From NCBI GenBank assembly GCA_937957775.1, contig CALFXV010000176.1:1-8992 (forward strand): a stretch of DNA of 8,992 bases. The letters are read 5' to 3'. The stretch comes from an uncultured Methylotenera sp. Lineage in GTDB: Bacteria > Pseudomonadota > Gammaproteobacteria > Burkholderiales > Methylophilaceae. The translations under genes and the position numbers were made by a program. The notes under the pieces were generated by a model. The model did no database searches, was not told the DNA's origin, and was given only the letters and a program-made list of their open reading frames with translations. How positions within the stretch are numbered: position 1 is the stretch's first letter; every line of letters begins with the position of its first letter. Of this stretch, positions 1 to 5,829 are shown piece by piece.

Positions 1-166
1 CAGGGAGTTGGGTATAAGCTACGCCGTAATATGCCCAATCGCTAACCATGCTGCCGGTCGAGGTAACAGCTTGCACAGCATACAATACGAAGAAGTCGTG
101 GATAATTTAAACCTGACCATGCAGCGCGTACGCAATCTGATCGTGCAATTGGTTAAGCAGGCCTGA
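1..166 (+). CDS. S-methyl-5'-thioinosine/adenosine phosphorylase-like protein, C-terminal end (partial)
   Basis: This is an open frame running in from the left edge (first whole codon at base 2) and ending at TGA 164-166, giving the last 54 residues. The end begins RELGISYAVICPIANHAAG and continues into an amphipathic helix ending LVKQA. The R-E-L-G-x-x-Y-A block followed by a short strand and N-x-A-A-G resembles the C-terminal part of trimeric purine nucleoside phosphorylases of the MTAP/MTIP family, which cleave methylthio-purine nucleosides with phosphate in methionine/polyamine salvage. In that family an Asn at the purine-binding position goes with 6-oxopurine preference (methylthioinosine) and an Asp with adenine nucleosides. 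The visible Asn therefore hints at MTIP, but this is inference from about a fifth of the protein. A second stop (TAA 167-169) follows directly and then the deformylase ATG, so the two genes are probably co-transcribed. Confidence 0.72.
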   Translation, partial: RELGISYAVICPIANHAAGRGNSLHSIQYEEVVDNLNLTMQRVRNLIVQLVKQA

Positions 167-169
167 TAA

Positions 170-730
170 ATGGCTATTAAAGAAGTCATACGCATGGGCC
201 ACCCTTTGCTGCTGCAGGTGGCCACGCCCGTGCAGCAGTTTGATAGCCCAGAATTGCATGCTCTGATTGCTGATTTAGAAGACACCATGCTATACATGAA
301 CGGTGCTGGCATTGCGGCACCGCAAATCGGCCTGAGTTTACGGGTGGTAATCTTTGGGCAAAAACTATCGCCCCAGGACGCGGCCAGTCCTAGCAACCAC
401 CGTTACCCGGATACCGATGCCGTGCCTTATACCGTATTAATTAATCCTACATTGACCCCTTTGGGAAATGAGCTTGAAAACGGTTGGGAAGGGTGCTTAT
501 CGGTACCAGGCATGCGCGGTATCGTGCCGCGCTATACGCACTTGCATTACACCGGCTTTGATCAATATGGCCAGCCTATTGATAGGCTGGTCAGCGGTTT
601 CCATGCGCGCGTGGTTCAACACGAATGCGATCATCTAGACGGCGTGTTGTATCCCATGCGCATACCCAATTTAAAAGATTTCGGCTACACCAACGTTTTT
701 TTCCCCAACCAGGATGTTCAAGACGACTAA
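170..730 (+). CDS. def: Peptide deformylase
   Basis: The enzyme removes the formyl group from the N-terminal methionine of nascent proteins at the ribosome, the step before methionine aminopeptidase. All three family motifs are intact in the 186 residues: GAGIAAPQ at 45-52, EGCLS at 107-111 and HECDH at 151-155. Cys109, His151 and His155 are the expected metal ligands and Glu152 the catalytic base. Residues 64-87 form an insert between motifs 1 and 2, rich in Pro, Asp and Ser, that is longer than in the roughly 168-residue enzyme usually encoded beside fmt. No fmt neighbour is visible, so this may be a second, stand-alone deformylase; that is inference. The ATG lies three bases after the upstream stop, with AAGCAGG at 154-160 as the only SD-like sequence, suggesting translational coupling to the phosphorylase gene. 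No frameshift or lost residue is seen. Confidence 0.96.
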   Translation: MAIKEVIRMGHPLLLQVATPVQQFDSPELHALIADLEDTMLYMNGAGIAAPQIGLSLRVVIFGQKLSPQDAASPSNHRYPDTDAVPYTVLINPTLTPLGNELENGWEGCLSVPGMRGIVPRYTHLHYTGFDQYGQPIDRLVSGFHARVVQHECDHLDGVLYPMRIPNLKDFGYTNVFFPNQDVQDD

Positions 731-735
731 ATCTT

Positions 736-744
736 TGCTATAAT
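736..744 (+). promoter_or_regulatory. Extended -10 promoter of tRNA-Ser
   Basis: TGC followed by a consensus TATAAT (739-744) makes a perfect extended -10 element just after the def stop codon. No good -35 box is present; the nearest, TTCAAG at 717-722, matches only three positions with a 16-base gap. Transcription would begin near 751, about 34 bases before the mature tRNA, leaving a short 5' leader for RNase P to remove. The position and strength of the box make it the likely tRNA promoter. Confidence 0.7.
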
Positions 745-784
745 CCAGTTTCTTAAAAATCGCCAGCAGTTAACGCGATTGTGA

Positions 785-874
785 GGAAGAGTGGCAGAGC
801 GGTTTAATGCTACAGTCTTGAAAACTGTCGTGGGTGCGAGCCCACCGTGAGTTCGAATCTCACCTCTTCCGCCA
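785..874 (+). tRNA. tRNA-Ser (anticodon UGA)
   Basis: A class II tRNA of 90 bases with CCA encoded (872-874). The acceptor stem is GGAAGAG (785-791) with CTCTTCC (864-870), and the discriminator base is G871. The anticodon stem is ACAGT (812-816) with ACTGT (824-828), and the loop CTTGAAA (817-823) places anticodon TGA at 819-821, reading UCN serine codons. The long variable arm pairs GTGGG (830-834) with CCCAC (841-845), which is the identity feature of serine tRNAs. The T arm is GTGAG (847-851), loop TTCGAAT, CTCAC (859-863). All stems are fully paired, so the gene appears functional. It has its own promoter upstream and a terminator 10 bases downstream, making it a single-gene transcription unit. 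Confidence 0.98.
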
Positions 875-884
875 CCCGAACAAT

Positions 885-914
885 AAAAAAGCCGCTATTA
901 AGCGGCTTTTTTAT
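885..914. terminator. Bidirectional Rho-independent terminator after tRNA-Ser
   Basis: The stem is GCCGCT (891-896) with AGCGGC (901-906) and loop ATTA. Six A bases (885-890) precede it and six T bases (907-912) follow, so it works as a U-tract terminator on both strands. On the plus strand it ends the tRNA transcript. On the minus strand it is the first terminator downstream of the lipoprotein gene that stops at 998. Confidence 0.92.
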
Positions 915-997
915 TTCTGCGGTATCTTTCTACTCTAGTTTCTTCCTAGACTACATTTGCAATGCAATCACCTAAGTAACTAGCCAAGCTTAATTTT

Positions 998-1450
998 TTA
1001 AAGCTTTTTCTTTTGCACGGATGGGGCCGTATTAATTGGGGAAACGGTTATGGTGATTTTGGATGCCATGCTGAGCGCCGAGCCCTCAGTAATTTCTAGA
1101 GTGGCTGATTTTTTTGCATTGGTGAAGACCAGTATGCTGTTTTTAGATTTGGACGCCGAAAGTAAAGTCCAGCCCGCCTGCGGGTATTGATCGATAAAGA
1201 AAGCCACGGCGTCACTGGTGGAGTAGGGGCAAAGGATTTCCAAGCGACCCACCCAAGACTCGCCTTCGCCTAACACCAGGGAATTTTCATTCACTATGCG
1301 CGCATCTTTAGGCAGGGGCATGTCGCCAAGCATGCTGGTATTGAGCTTGCTCACGTTTTCTGATTTGCTGTTGATCATGCCGCCATTGGCCGCGCACGCG
1401 CTAAGGAATAGAGCAAGGATGAAAACAAGAAATAATCGTAAGGAATTAAT
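998..1450 (-). CDS. Unrecognised small lipoprotein with apparent non-ATG (ATT) start
   Basis: The first ATG in this frame (1376-1378) would give 126 residues without export signal or ribosome binding site. The frame stays open upstream to a stop at 1475-1477, and the extra codons read NSLRLFLVFILALFLSAC: a basic N-region, a hydrophobic core and an L-S-A-C lipobox (Cys codon 1394-1396). No ATG, GTG or TTG occurs in frame in that stretch. An ATT codon at 1448-1450 lies seven bases after GGAG on the minus strand and is my chosen start (150 residues); another ATT at 1454-1456 is too close to the GGAG. The mature part is about 130 residues, with G-E-G-E-S-W-x-G-R-L, then Y-P-Q-A-G-W, mixed alpha/beta in feel, ending in a basic QKKKL tail. 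I do not recognise a named domain; the likely location is membrane-anchored in the envelope, function unknown. Transcription probably ends at the shared terminator at 885-914. Confidence 0.72.
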   Translation of the reverse strand: MNSLRLFLVFILALFLSACAANGGMINSKSENVSKLNTSMLGDMPLPKDARIVNENSLVLGEGESWVGRLEILCPYSTSDAVAFFIDQYPQAGWTLLSASKSKNSILVFTNAKKSATLEITEGSALSMASKITITVSPINTAPSVQKKKL

Positions 1451-1689
1451 TTTAATGCTCCAGAGAGATTGGTATTAGTTGAATCATAACCTTAAATAAA
1501 ACACTGCGCTAGCTTAAGCTTGGCCAGTCATCATGCCGTTTTGCTTAGTACATAAGCTAATCATTCGAAGCAAGATTTTCCCATTAATTTTCTTTTGGTG
1601 ATATGATGTGCGCCGTTTTAAATTATTGTTTTAGTCGCTTTTATTGGCGGCTTTGTTTACTTAAATACACATTGTGCTAGGAATAAATC
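1451..1689. other. Divergent spacer between lipoprotein and cupin genes
   Basis: This spacer serves two divergent genes. For the minus-strand lipoprotein, a TATGAT (minus strand, 1488-1483) would start transcription about 25 bases before the ATT codon, but no -35 match is visible. The palindrome AGCTTAAGCT (1511-1520) and the small inverted repeat GCTTA (1543-1547) with TAAGC (1553-1557) lie between the two promoters and have no clear role. In the cupin leader, AGTCGC (1633-1638) can pair with GCGGCT (1647-1652) around an 8-base loop. It has no following U tract, so I do not call it a terminator. No gene is seen here. Confidence 0.4.
1578..1607 (+). promoter_or_regulatory. Candidate promoter of the cupin gene
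   Basis: TGA plus TATGAT (1602-1607) forms an extended -10 element. TTCCCA (1578-1583) matches four of six -35 positions at an 18-base spacing. Initiation near 1614 would give a leader of about 75 bases containing the small hairpin at 1633-1652 and the AGGA ribosome binding site at 1679-1682. Confidence 0.5.
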
Positions 1690-1965
1690 ATGAGTCAAAT
1701 TACCGTAGAACATAACCCATCAGAAGAGAAATTAAAGGCACTAGGCGTTTCAAGCTGGTCTATCTGGGATTGTGCCCCATCAAAATTCCCATTGGATTTT
1801 GGTATGACAGAGAGTGCTTACGTGCTTGAAGGTGAAATTCACGTAACGCCTCAAGGTGGCGAAAAAGTCGTAATCAAAGCAGGTGATTTCGTTGTGTTTC
1901 CAAAAGGATTGAAATCCAACTGGGAAGTTGTGAAGCAATTAAAAAAACACTACAAACACAGTTAA
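1690..1965 (+). CDS. Small cupin-fold protein (Cupin_3/DUF861-like)
   Basis: A 91-residue single-domain protein. Residues 41-52 (ESAYVLEGEIHV) and 65-78 (GDFVVFPKGLKSNW) correspond to the two cupin motifs, joined by a short turn rich in glycine. The conserved metal-binding histidines of classical cupins are largely replaced: motif 2 reads P-K-G-L-K-S where a His is usual, as in the Cupin_3/EutQ-like group. A bound metal or enzymatic activity therefore cannot be assumed. The tail is basic (KKHYKH). No signal peptide or membrane segment is visible, so it is cytoplasmic. Start choice is firm: AGGA at 1679-1682 is seven bases before the ATG and no other start lies upstream in frame. It stands alone, with its own promoter and terminator, convergent with glnD. 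Function is unknown beyond the fold. Confidence 0.85.
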   Translation: MSQITVEHNPSEEKLKALGVSSWSIWDCAPSKFPLDFGMTESAYVLEGEIHVTPQGGEKVVIKAGDFVVFPKGLKSNWEVVKQLKKHYKHS

Positions 1966-1980
1966 TCAAACTGAGTTGAT

Positions 1981-2010
1981 AAAAAAGCCTTGATGATTCA
2001 AGGCTTTTTT
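1981..2010. terminator. Bidirectional terminator between cupin gene and glnD
   Basis: The stem GCCTTGA (1987-1993) pairs with TCAAGGC (1998-2004) around loop TGAT, flanked by six A bases before and six T bases after. On the plus strand it ends the cupin transcript 15 bases after the stop. On the minus strand it ends the map-glnD transcript 24 bases after the glnD stop. Confidence 0.92.
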
Positions 2011-2033
2011 ATTGCCTATTGCTAAGATCCAGC

Positions 2034-4667
2034 TTAGATCTCATTGATTAAAGCGCTACGTAAAGCTTCAAGCTTACCCGGGTTTAACTTCTTGCCTTTT
2101 CTGGCGGAAATTAAAAAGATGTCTTCCGCGCGGTTCCCTAGAGTGTTGATTTTGGCATTATGCAGTTCAATTTCTTCGGCCAGCAGTTGATGCGCCAAGC
2201 TAGCAAGTAAGCCGGGTCTATCGTTGGCTACAATTTCCAATTTGTGATGGTGGGTGTCGGTTTGTTCGCTAATCGTGACCTGCGTTGCTATGGGCATGTA
2301 TTTGACTTGACGGCTGATACGGCCTTTTAGCGGTGGGCTCAATAAAAGCGTGGCGTCCAGCTTTTTACTTAATTCTAATTCAATGAATTTTAATAGTCCG
2401 CTATAGCTGACCGATTTGCCGGATTGATCGAGCACAATAAAACTATCTAGGGCGTAAGCATGGTCGGTAGTGTAAATTTTAGCCTCGACTATGCTGTAGG
2501 CCATGCTGTCAAAAAAGTTACATATCCTGGCAAACAAATCGTTTTGATCTTTGCTGTATATCATCACTTGTATGCCATCGCCGCTCGGACTTAGGCGCGC
2601 TCTAACAATAGGTAGCTCAGTATTTAAATGCGGCGTTAACAGTCGACTATGCCAGGCTATCTCATCGCTGTCGTAGCGTATTAGGTAATTGGGGCCAAAT
2701 GCTTGCCACAACAGCTCATAGGAGTGGCTACTTAAGCCAAATTTGTGCAATTTTAATGAGGCCTCTTGTTTGCGAGCGGCTATGGCATCTTGGCTATAGC
2801 GCAATTGGTTGCTGAGCGCATGCTTGGTGGCTTGAAATAAGCTTTCCAAAAGCCTGGCTTTCCATGCGTTCCAGACCATAGGGCTGGTGCCGCGAATGTC
2901 TGCTACCGTAAGCAAATACAAGGCCGTCAAGCGTCGCTCGTTTTGTACAAATTGTGCAAACGCTTCGATCACCAAGGGATCGGAAAGGTCGGATTTTTGT
3001 GCGGTTGAAGACATGTTGAGGTGGGCAGATACTAGCCACGCCACAAATTCTGCGTCGTCCTTGCTCAAGCCGTGTAGTTTGCAAAAGCGCCTGGCGTCCA
3101 CTGTGCCTAAGGTCGAGTGGTCGCCTCCGCGCCCTTTGGCGATGTCATGGAACAACGCAGCTAAATACAGTAGATGCGGGCCATCAAATTGGCTGAAAAG
3201 CTGGCTGCAAAGTGGAAATTCGTGTTTCAGTTCGGCTTTAGCAAAGCGTCTTAAATTAGCCAGTACGTTAAGGATGTGTTCGTCGACCGTGTAAACATGA
3301 AATAAATCGTGCTGCATCTGCCCGACTATCTTGCCAAAAGCTGGTATGTAGCAGCCCAATATGCCGTATTGGTACATGGCGCGCAGCGCATGATTGACGC
3401 CGTGATCTTGCGATAAGATTTGCATGAATAGCTGTTTGTTTTGCGCCGACTGCCTAAAATCGCGATTGACTAATTTTTTGATGCGCATCAAGTTACGCAG
3501 AAGATTGGCGCTCATGCCCCTTAAGGTTTGATGCTGTTGCAACAACAAAAAGGCCTCTAGTATGGCGCTTGGCTGCTGCTGTAAGAGGCCAGCATTTTTT
3601 GCCGCCAACAAGTCACCATGCGCTTCAAATCGAGCGTTGATAGGGGTAATGGCTAGCGGGTCCGGCGACAGGCTTTGCTGCAGCGTTTTTAACAATATTT
3701 CATTCATTACCCGTATGAACTTAACGCTGCGGTAATATGCTTGCATGAGCTGCTCGCTGGCCCGTTTGCTAGCGGTGTTAAGGTAGCCTAAATTGTCAGC
3801 CAGTTCATTCTGAAAATCAAACAACAGCCTGTCTTCGCGGCGTTTGCTGAGAAAATGCAAACGTATGCGCAATAGCTGCAAGTGTTTTTGGTGCTTCTGT
3901 ATTTGCCGAGCTTCCGTTGCCGAGAGGATGTGTTGGCTGGCTAACAATGACCAAATATTGCTCGCCGTTAAGACTTTGCCGCCTTGTCGATTTAGGCTGC
4001 GCATTAGCCACAGTATCATGTGTAAGTCACGCAATCCGCCCGGACTTTCTTTAATGTTGGGCTCTAAGTTGTAGGCCGTGTCGTTAAATTTAGCGTGCCG
4101 TTGTTGTTGTTCTTGCAACTTAGCATGAAAAAATTCTGCCACGGCATCCGCTTTATCAAAAGCTTTTTCGGTTTCCGCTACAAAGTCATGGTATAGGCTA
4201 CGGCTGCCGTCTAAATAGCGGTATTCCATCAGATTGGTTTGCACCGTGATGTCTTTTTTTGCCTCAGCCATGCACTCGTTTAAGCTGCGCACACTGTGGC
4301 CCACGCTTAAGCCTATGTCCCATAGCCAGCCTATTAATGTTTCGAGTTGGCTGTTAATGCATTTATCGTTAATCGCCGATTCCGTGACCAAAATGAGCAA
4401 GTCGATATCGGAGTGCGGGTAGAGTTCAGTGCGACCATAGCCGCCAACGGCGATTAAGCTGCATGTGTCGCTTGTGACTGTTTGCTGCCATATTTCTTTG
4501 AGTAAGCCATCTATAAGCTGGCAATGTTGCTTGAATAAGCGGTGTTGCTGAGCGTGGCTTAGAAAATCGGCTTCCAATGCCTGGTAGCCGATTTTAAGCC
4601 GCTGGCGCCAGGCATTCACGAGCGTGGTTTCTGGTTTGCTTGCTATGCTGGTTGTGCCAACTGGCAT
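2034..4667 (-). CDS. glnD: Bifunctional [protein-PII] uridylyltransferase/uridylyl-removing enzyme
   Basis: GlnD senses glutamine. When glutamine is low it uridylylates PII proteins (GlnB/GlnK), and when high it removes UMP, thereby setting glutamine synthetase activity and Ntr gene expression. The 877 residues show the standard order. The nucleotidyltransferase domain has GGYGRTELYPHSDIDLL at 75-91, with metal-binding Asp87 and Asp89. A linker follows with the conserved NIKESPGGLRD at 204-214. The HD hydrolase domain has its His-Asp pair at 507-508 (LFHDIAKGRGGDH) and an earlier ligand candidate in VDEH near 461-464. Two C-terminal ACT domains at about 699-778 and 808-877 bind glutamine. The length is typical of the family and no motif is lost. 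The ATG follows the map stop by 14 bases with no SD sequence between, so translation probably depends on coupling to map. It shares a terminator with the convergent cupin gene. Confidence 0.98.
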   Translation of the reverse strand: MPVGTTSIASKPETTLVNAWRQRLKIGYQALEADFLSHAQQHRLFKQHCQLIDGLLKEIWQQTVTSDTCSLIAVGGYGRTELYPHSDIDLLILVTESAINDKCINSQLETLIGWLWDIGLSVGHSVRSLNECMAEAKKDITVQTNLMEYRYLDGSRSLYHDFVAETEKAFDKADAVAEFFHAKLQEQQQRHAKFNDTAYNLEPNIKESPGGLRDLHMILWLMRSLNRQGGKVLTASNIWSLLASQHILSATEARQIQKHQKHLQLLRIRLHFLSKRREDRLLFDFQNELADNLGYLNTASKRASEQLMQAYYRSVKFIRVMNEILLKTLQQSLSPDPLAITPINARFEAHGDLLAAKNAGLLQQQPSAILEAFLLLQQHQTLRGMSANLLRNLMRIKKLVNRDFRQSAQNKQLFMQILSQDHGVNHALRAMYQYGILGCYIPAFGKIVGQMQHDLFHVYTVDEHILNVLANLRRFAKAELKHEFPLCSQLFSQFDGPHLLYLAALFHDIAKGRGGDHSTLGTVDARRFCKLHGLSKDDAEFVAWLVSAHLNMSSTAQKSDLSDPLVIEAFAQFVQNERRLTALYLLTVADIRGTSPMVWNAWKARLLESLFQATKHALSNQLRYSQDAIAARKQEASLKLHKFGLSSHSYELLWQAFGPNYLIRYDSDEIAWHSRLLTPHLNTELPIVRARLSPSGDGIQVMIYSKDQNDLFARICNFFDSMAYSIVEAKIYTTDHAYALDSFIVLDQSGKSVSYSGLLKFIELELSKKLDATLLLSPPLKGRISRQVKYMPIATQVTISEQTDTHHHKLEIVANDRPGLLASLAHQLLAEEIELHNAKINTLGNRAEDIFLISARKGKKLNPGKLEALRSALINEI

Positions 4668-4681
4668 GAGCGAGCGTGGTC

Positions 4682-5488
4682 TTAAAGAGAATTGATGAAG
4701 CCAGGAGCGGCAGGTGAGCCGTCGGACAAGGTCATTACTTCAAAGCCATGCTCGGTTACCAGTATGGTGTGTTCCCATTGGGCTGAAAGGCTGCGGTCTT
4801 TAGTGACTATGGTCCAACCGTCTGGCATTTGTTTGATGTCGCGTTTGCCGGCATTAATCATGGGCTCTATGGTGAACATCATGCCGGCTTTCAGGGTTAA
4901 GCCTGTGCCCGGTTTGCCGTAATGCAAAACCTGCGGTTCTTCGTGAAACACTTTGCCTATGCCATGCCCACAAAATTCGCGTACCACGCTGTAGCCGCTT
5001 TTTTCAGCAAAAGCTTGAATAGCGTAGCCGATGTCGCCTAATGTGGCGCCGGCTTTTACTTTGCTTATACCCAACCACATCGCCTGGTAGGTAATTTCGC
5101 ATAGGCGCTTGGCTTGACTGGTTACTTCGCCAACGTAAAACATGCGACTGGTGTCGCCGTGGTAGCCGTCTTTGATAACCGTGATGTCGATGTTGACGAT
5201 ATCCCCATTTTTTAGTGCTTTATTACCGGGTACGCCGTGACAAATTTGCTGGTTGATGGAGGTGCATATCGATTTCGGATAGGGCTTATGGCCGTCTGGC
5301 GCATAGTTAAGCGGTGCTGGGATCGCCTGCTGCACGTCAACAATATAATCATGGCAAAGCTTATCTAATTGGTCGGTGGTGACGCCGTGCACAACGTGCG
5401 GGGTAATGAAATCCAGCACTTCGGAGGCTAATTTACCTGCTATGCGCATTTTTTCAACATCGTGTTGGTTTTTAATAGTGATGGCCAT
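4682..5488 (-). CDS. map: Methionine aminopeptidase, type I
   Basis: The enzyme removes the initiator methionine from nascent proteins whose second residue is small, after deformylation. At 268 residues it is a type I enzyme with no N-terminal zinc-finger extension and no type II insert. The five metal ligands are in place: Asp101 (V-N-I-D), Asp112 (H-G-D-T-S), His175 (G-H-G-I-G), Glu208 (F-T-I-E-P) and Glu239 (Q-W-E-H-T). The substrate-contacting His84 is also present in I-C-H-G-V-P. It is divergent from rpsB, as in many proteobacteria, and is followed by glnD on the same strand. The region upstream of the ATG on the minus strand is A/T rich without a clear SD. The start is chosen because the protein then opens with MAITIKNQHDVEKMR, as the family usually does. 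Confidence 0.98.
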   Translation of the reverse strand: MAITIKNQHDVEKMRIAGKLASEVLDFITPHVVHGVTTDQLDKLCHDYIVDVQQAIPAPLNYAPDGHKPYPKSICTSINQQICHGVPGNKALKNGDIVNIDITVIKDGYHGDTSRMFYVGEVTSQAKRLCEITYQAMWLGISKVKAGATLGDIGYAIQAFAEKSGYSVVREFCGHGIGKVFHEEPQVLHYGKPGTGLTLKAGMMFTIEPMINAGKRDIKQMPDGWTIVTKDRSLSAQWEHTILVTEHGFEVMTLSDGSPAAPGFINSL

Positions 5489-5514
5489 GAACGTTTAGCT
5501 TAAATAATTATTGG

Positions 5515-5541
5515 TCTATATTAGCATAATCACCCTGTCTA
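5515..5541 (-). promoter_or_regulatory. Candidate map-glnD promoter
   Basis: On the minus strand TAGACA (5541-5536) matches five of six -35 positions. TATAGA (5520-5515) matches four of six -10 positions. The spacing is 15 bases, shorter than ideal, so the call is tentative. The leader to the map ATG would be about 20 bases. Confidence 0.4.
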
Positions 5542-5580
5542 TTGGGATAGCAGCGCCCCTTAGTTTGCTGCTTGAGGGTG
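5531..5580. repeat. Nested inverted repeat between divergent promoters
   Basis: The outer arms CACCCT (5531-5536) and AGGGTG (5575-5580) are perfect complements. Inside them AGCAGC (5549-5554) and GCTGCT (5567-5572) are also perfect complements. The left outer arm overlaps the putative map -35 box. No T tract follows, so it is not an obvious terminator. It could be an operator or simply a cruciform-prone sequence. Confidence 0.5.
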
Positions 5581-5590
5581 GCCTGTTTAA

Positions 5591-5609
5591 TTAATGCCGG
5601 CGTCATTAA
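5591..5609. repeat. Short inverted repeat TTAATG-N7-CATTAA
   Basis: The arms are TTAATG (5591-5596) and CATTAA (5604-5609), with a GC-rich centre containing CCGGC. The symmetry and size resemble a dimeric regulator site. It lies about 46 bases upstream of the rpsB -10 box. No regulator is identified. Confidence 0.4.
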
Positions 5610-5634
5610 ACGGATAAAAATAGCGGTAAATTGC

Positions 5635-5663
5635 TAGCAAACTCAGATGCTTAATGGTATTAT
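5635..5663 (+). promoter_or_regulatory. Candidate rpsB promoter (extended -10)
   Basis: TGG plus TATTAT (5658-5663) forms an extended -10 element. At the 17-base spacing the -35 position reads TAGCAA, a weak match that forms the right half of the palindrome TTGCTAGCAA. The bases after the box, GCGGCC, are a GC-rich discriminator, a feature usual in promoters under stringent control; this last point is inference. Transcription would begin near 5670, giving a leader of about 160 bases. Confidence 0.6.
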
Positions 5664-5670
5664 GCGGCCT

Positions 5671-5829
5671 ATGCAAATTTATGCAGGCATGCAGCTTCGT
5701 TTGAAGTTGTAAATTTTGCACACAAGCCTATCAAGGGTGCTTTTATAGTAAGTCTTTGAATAAAGACGGATAAATAAAAGTGTTACTGGACTTGTGTGAA
5801 TTGATAACCCTTTTGAAAAGAGAGAAATT
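5671..5829 (+). promoter_or_regulatory. Structured rpsB leader, candidate S2 autoregulatory element
   Basis: Three helices can be drawn by eye. Helix I: 5672-5681 pairs with 5710-5720 (one bulge) and continues as CAGCTTC (5692-5698) with GAAGTTG (5703-5709) around loop GTTT, leaving a 10-base bulge at 5682-5691. Helix II: CACACAAG (5719-5726) pairs perfectly with CTTGTGTG (5791-5798), extended by CC/GG across a bulged A. Helix III lies inside II: CTTTTAT (5740-5746) with ATAAAAG (5774-5780), topped by GTCTTT (5752-5757) with AAAGAC (5762-5767) around GAAT. In addition TATCAA (5729-5734), inside II, complements TTGATA (5801-5806), outside II, which would be a pseudoknot ending 24 bases before the ATG. 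The ribosome binding site is the weak AAGAGAG just before the ATG. Autogenous control of rpsB-tsf by S2 binding the leader is known in E. coli; whether this leader works so is inference. Confidence 0.55.

Larger units (their letters stand above)
5489..5829. other. Divergent map/rpsB regulatory region, no gene
   Basis: This 341-base gap contains no credible coding frame. From left to right it holds the putative map promoter (minus strand, 5515-5541) and a nested inverted repeat (5531-5580). A TTAATG/CATTAA inverted repeat follows (5591-5609), then the palindrome TTGCTAGCAA (5631-5640). The rpsB extended -10 box (5655-5663) and a structured rpsB leader of about 160 bases complete it. Both gene ends are strongly expressed translation genes, which fits a crowded control region. 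Confidence 0.75.

Noticed and set aside
19..396. Minus-strand frame over the phosphorylase end and def
   Set aside because: It is antisense to two genes with clear family motifs and has no features of its own.
1296..1478. Plus-strand frame of 60 codons over the lipoprotein gene start
   Set aside because: It is antisense to the lipoprotein signal peptide, and no promoter or SD is seen. The signal peptide and lipobox on the other strand explain the region better.
1511..1520. Palindrome AGCTTAAGCT as an operator
   Set aside because: A 10-base palindrome in A/T-rich DNA is expected by chance and is not positioned clearly against either promoter. It is mentioned only in the spacer description.
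2887..3294. Plus-strand frame of 135 codons within glnD
   Set aside because: It is antisense to the conserved HD domain of glnD, with no SD and no domain resemblance.
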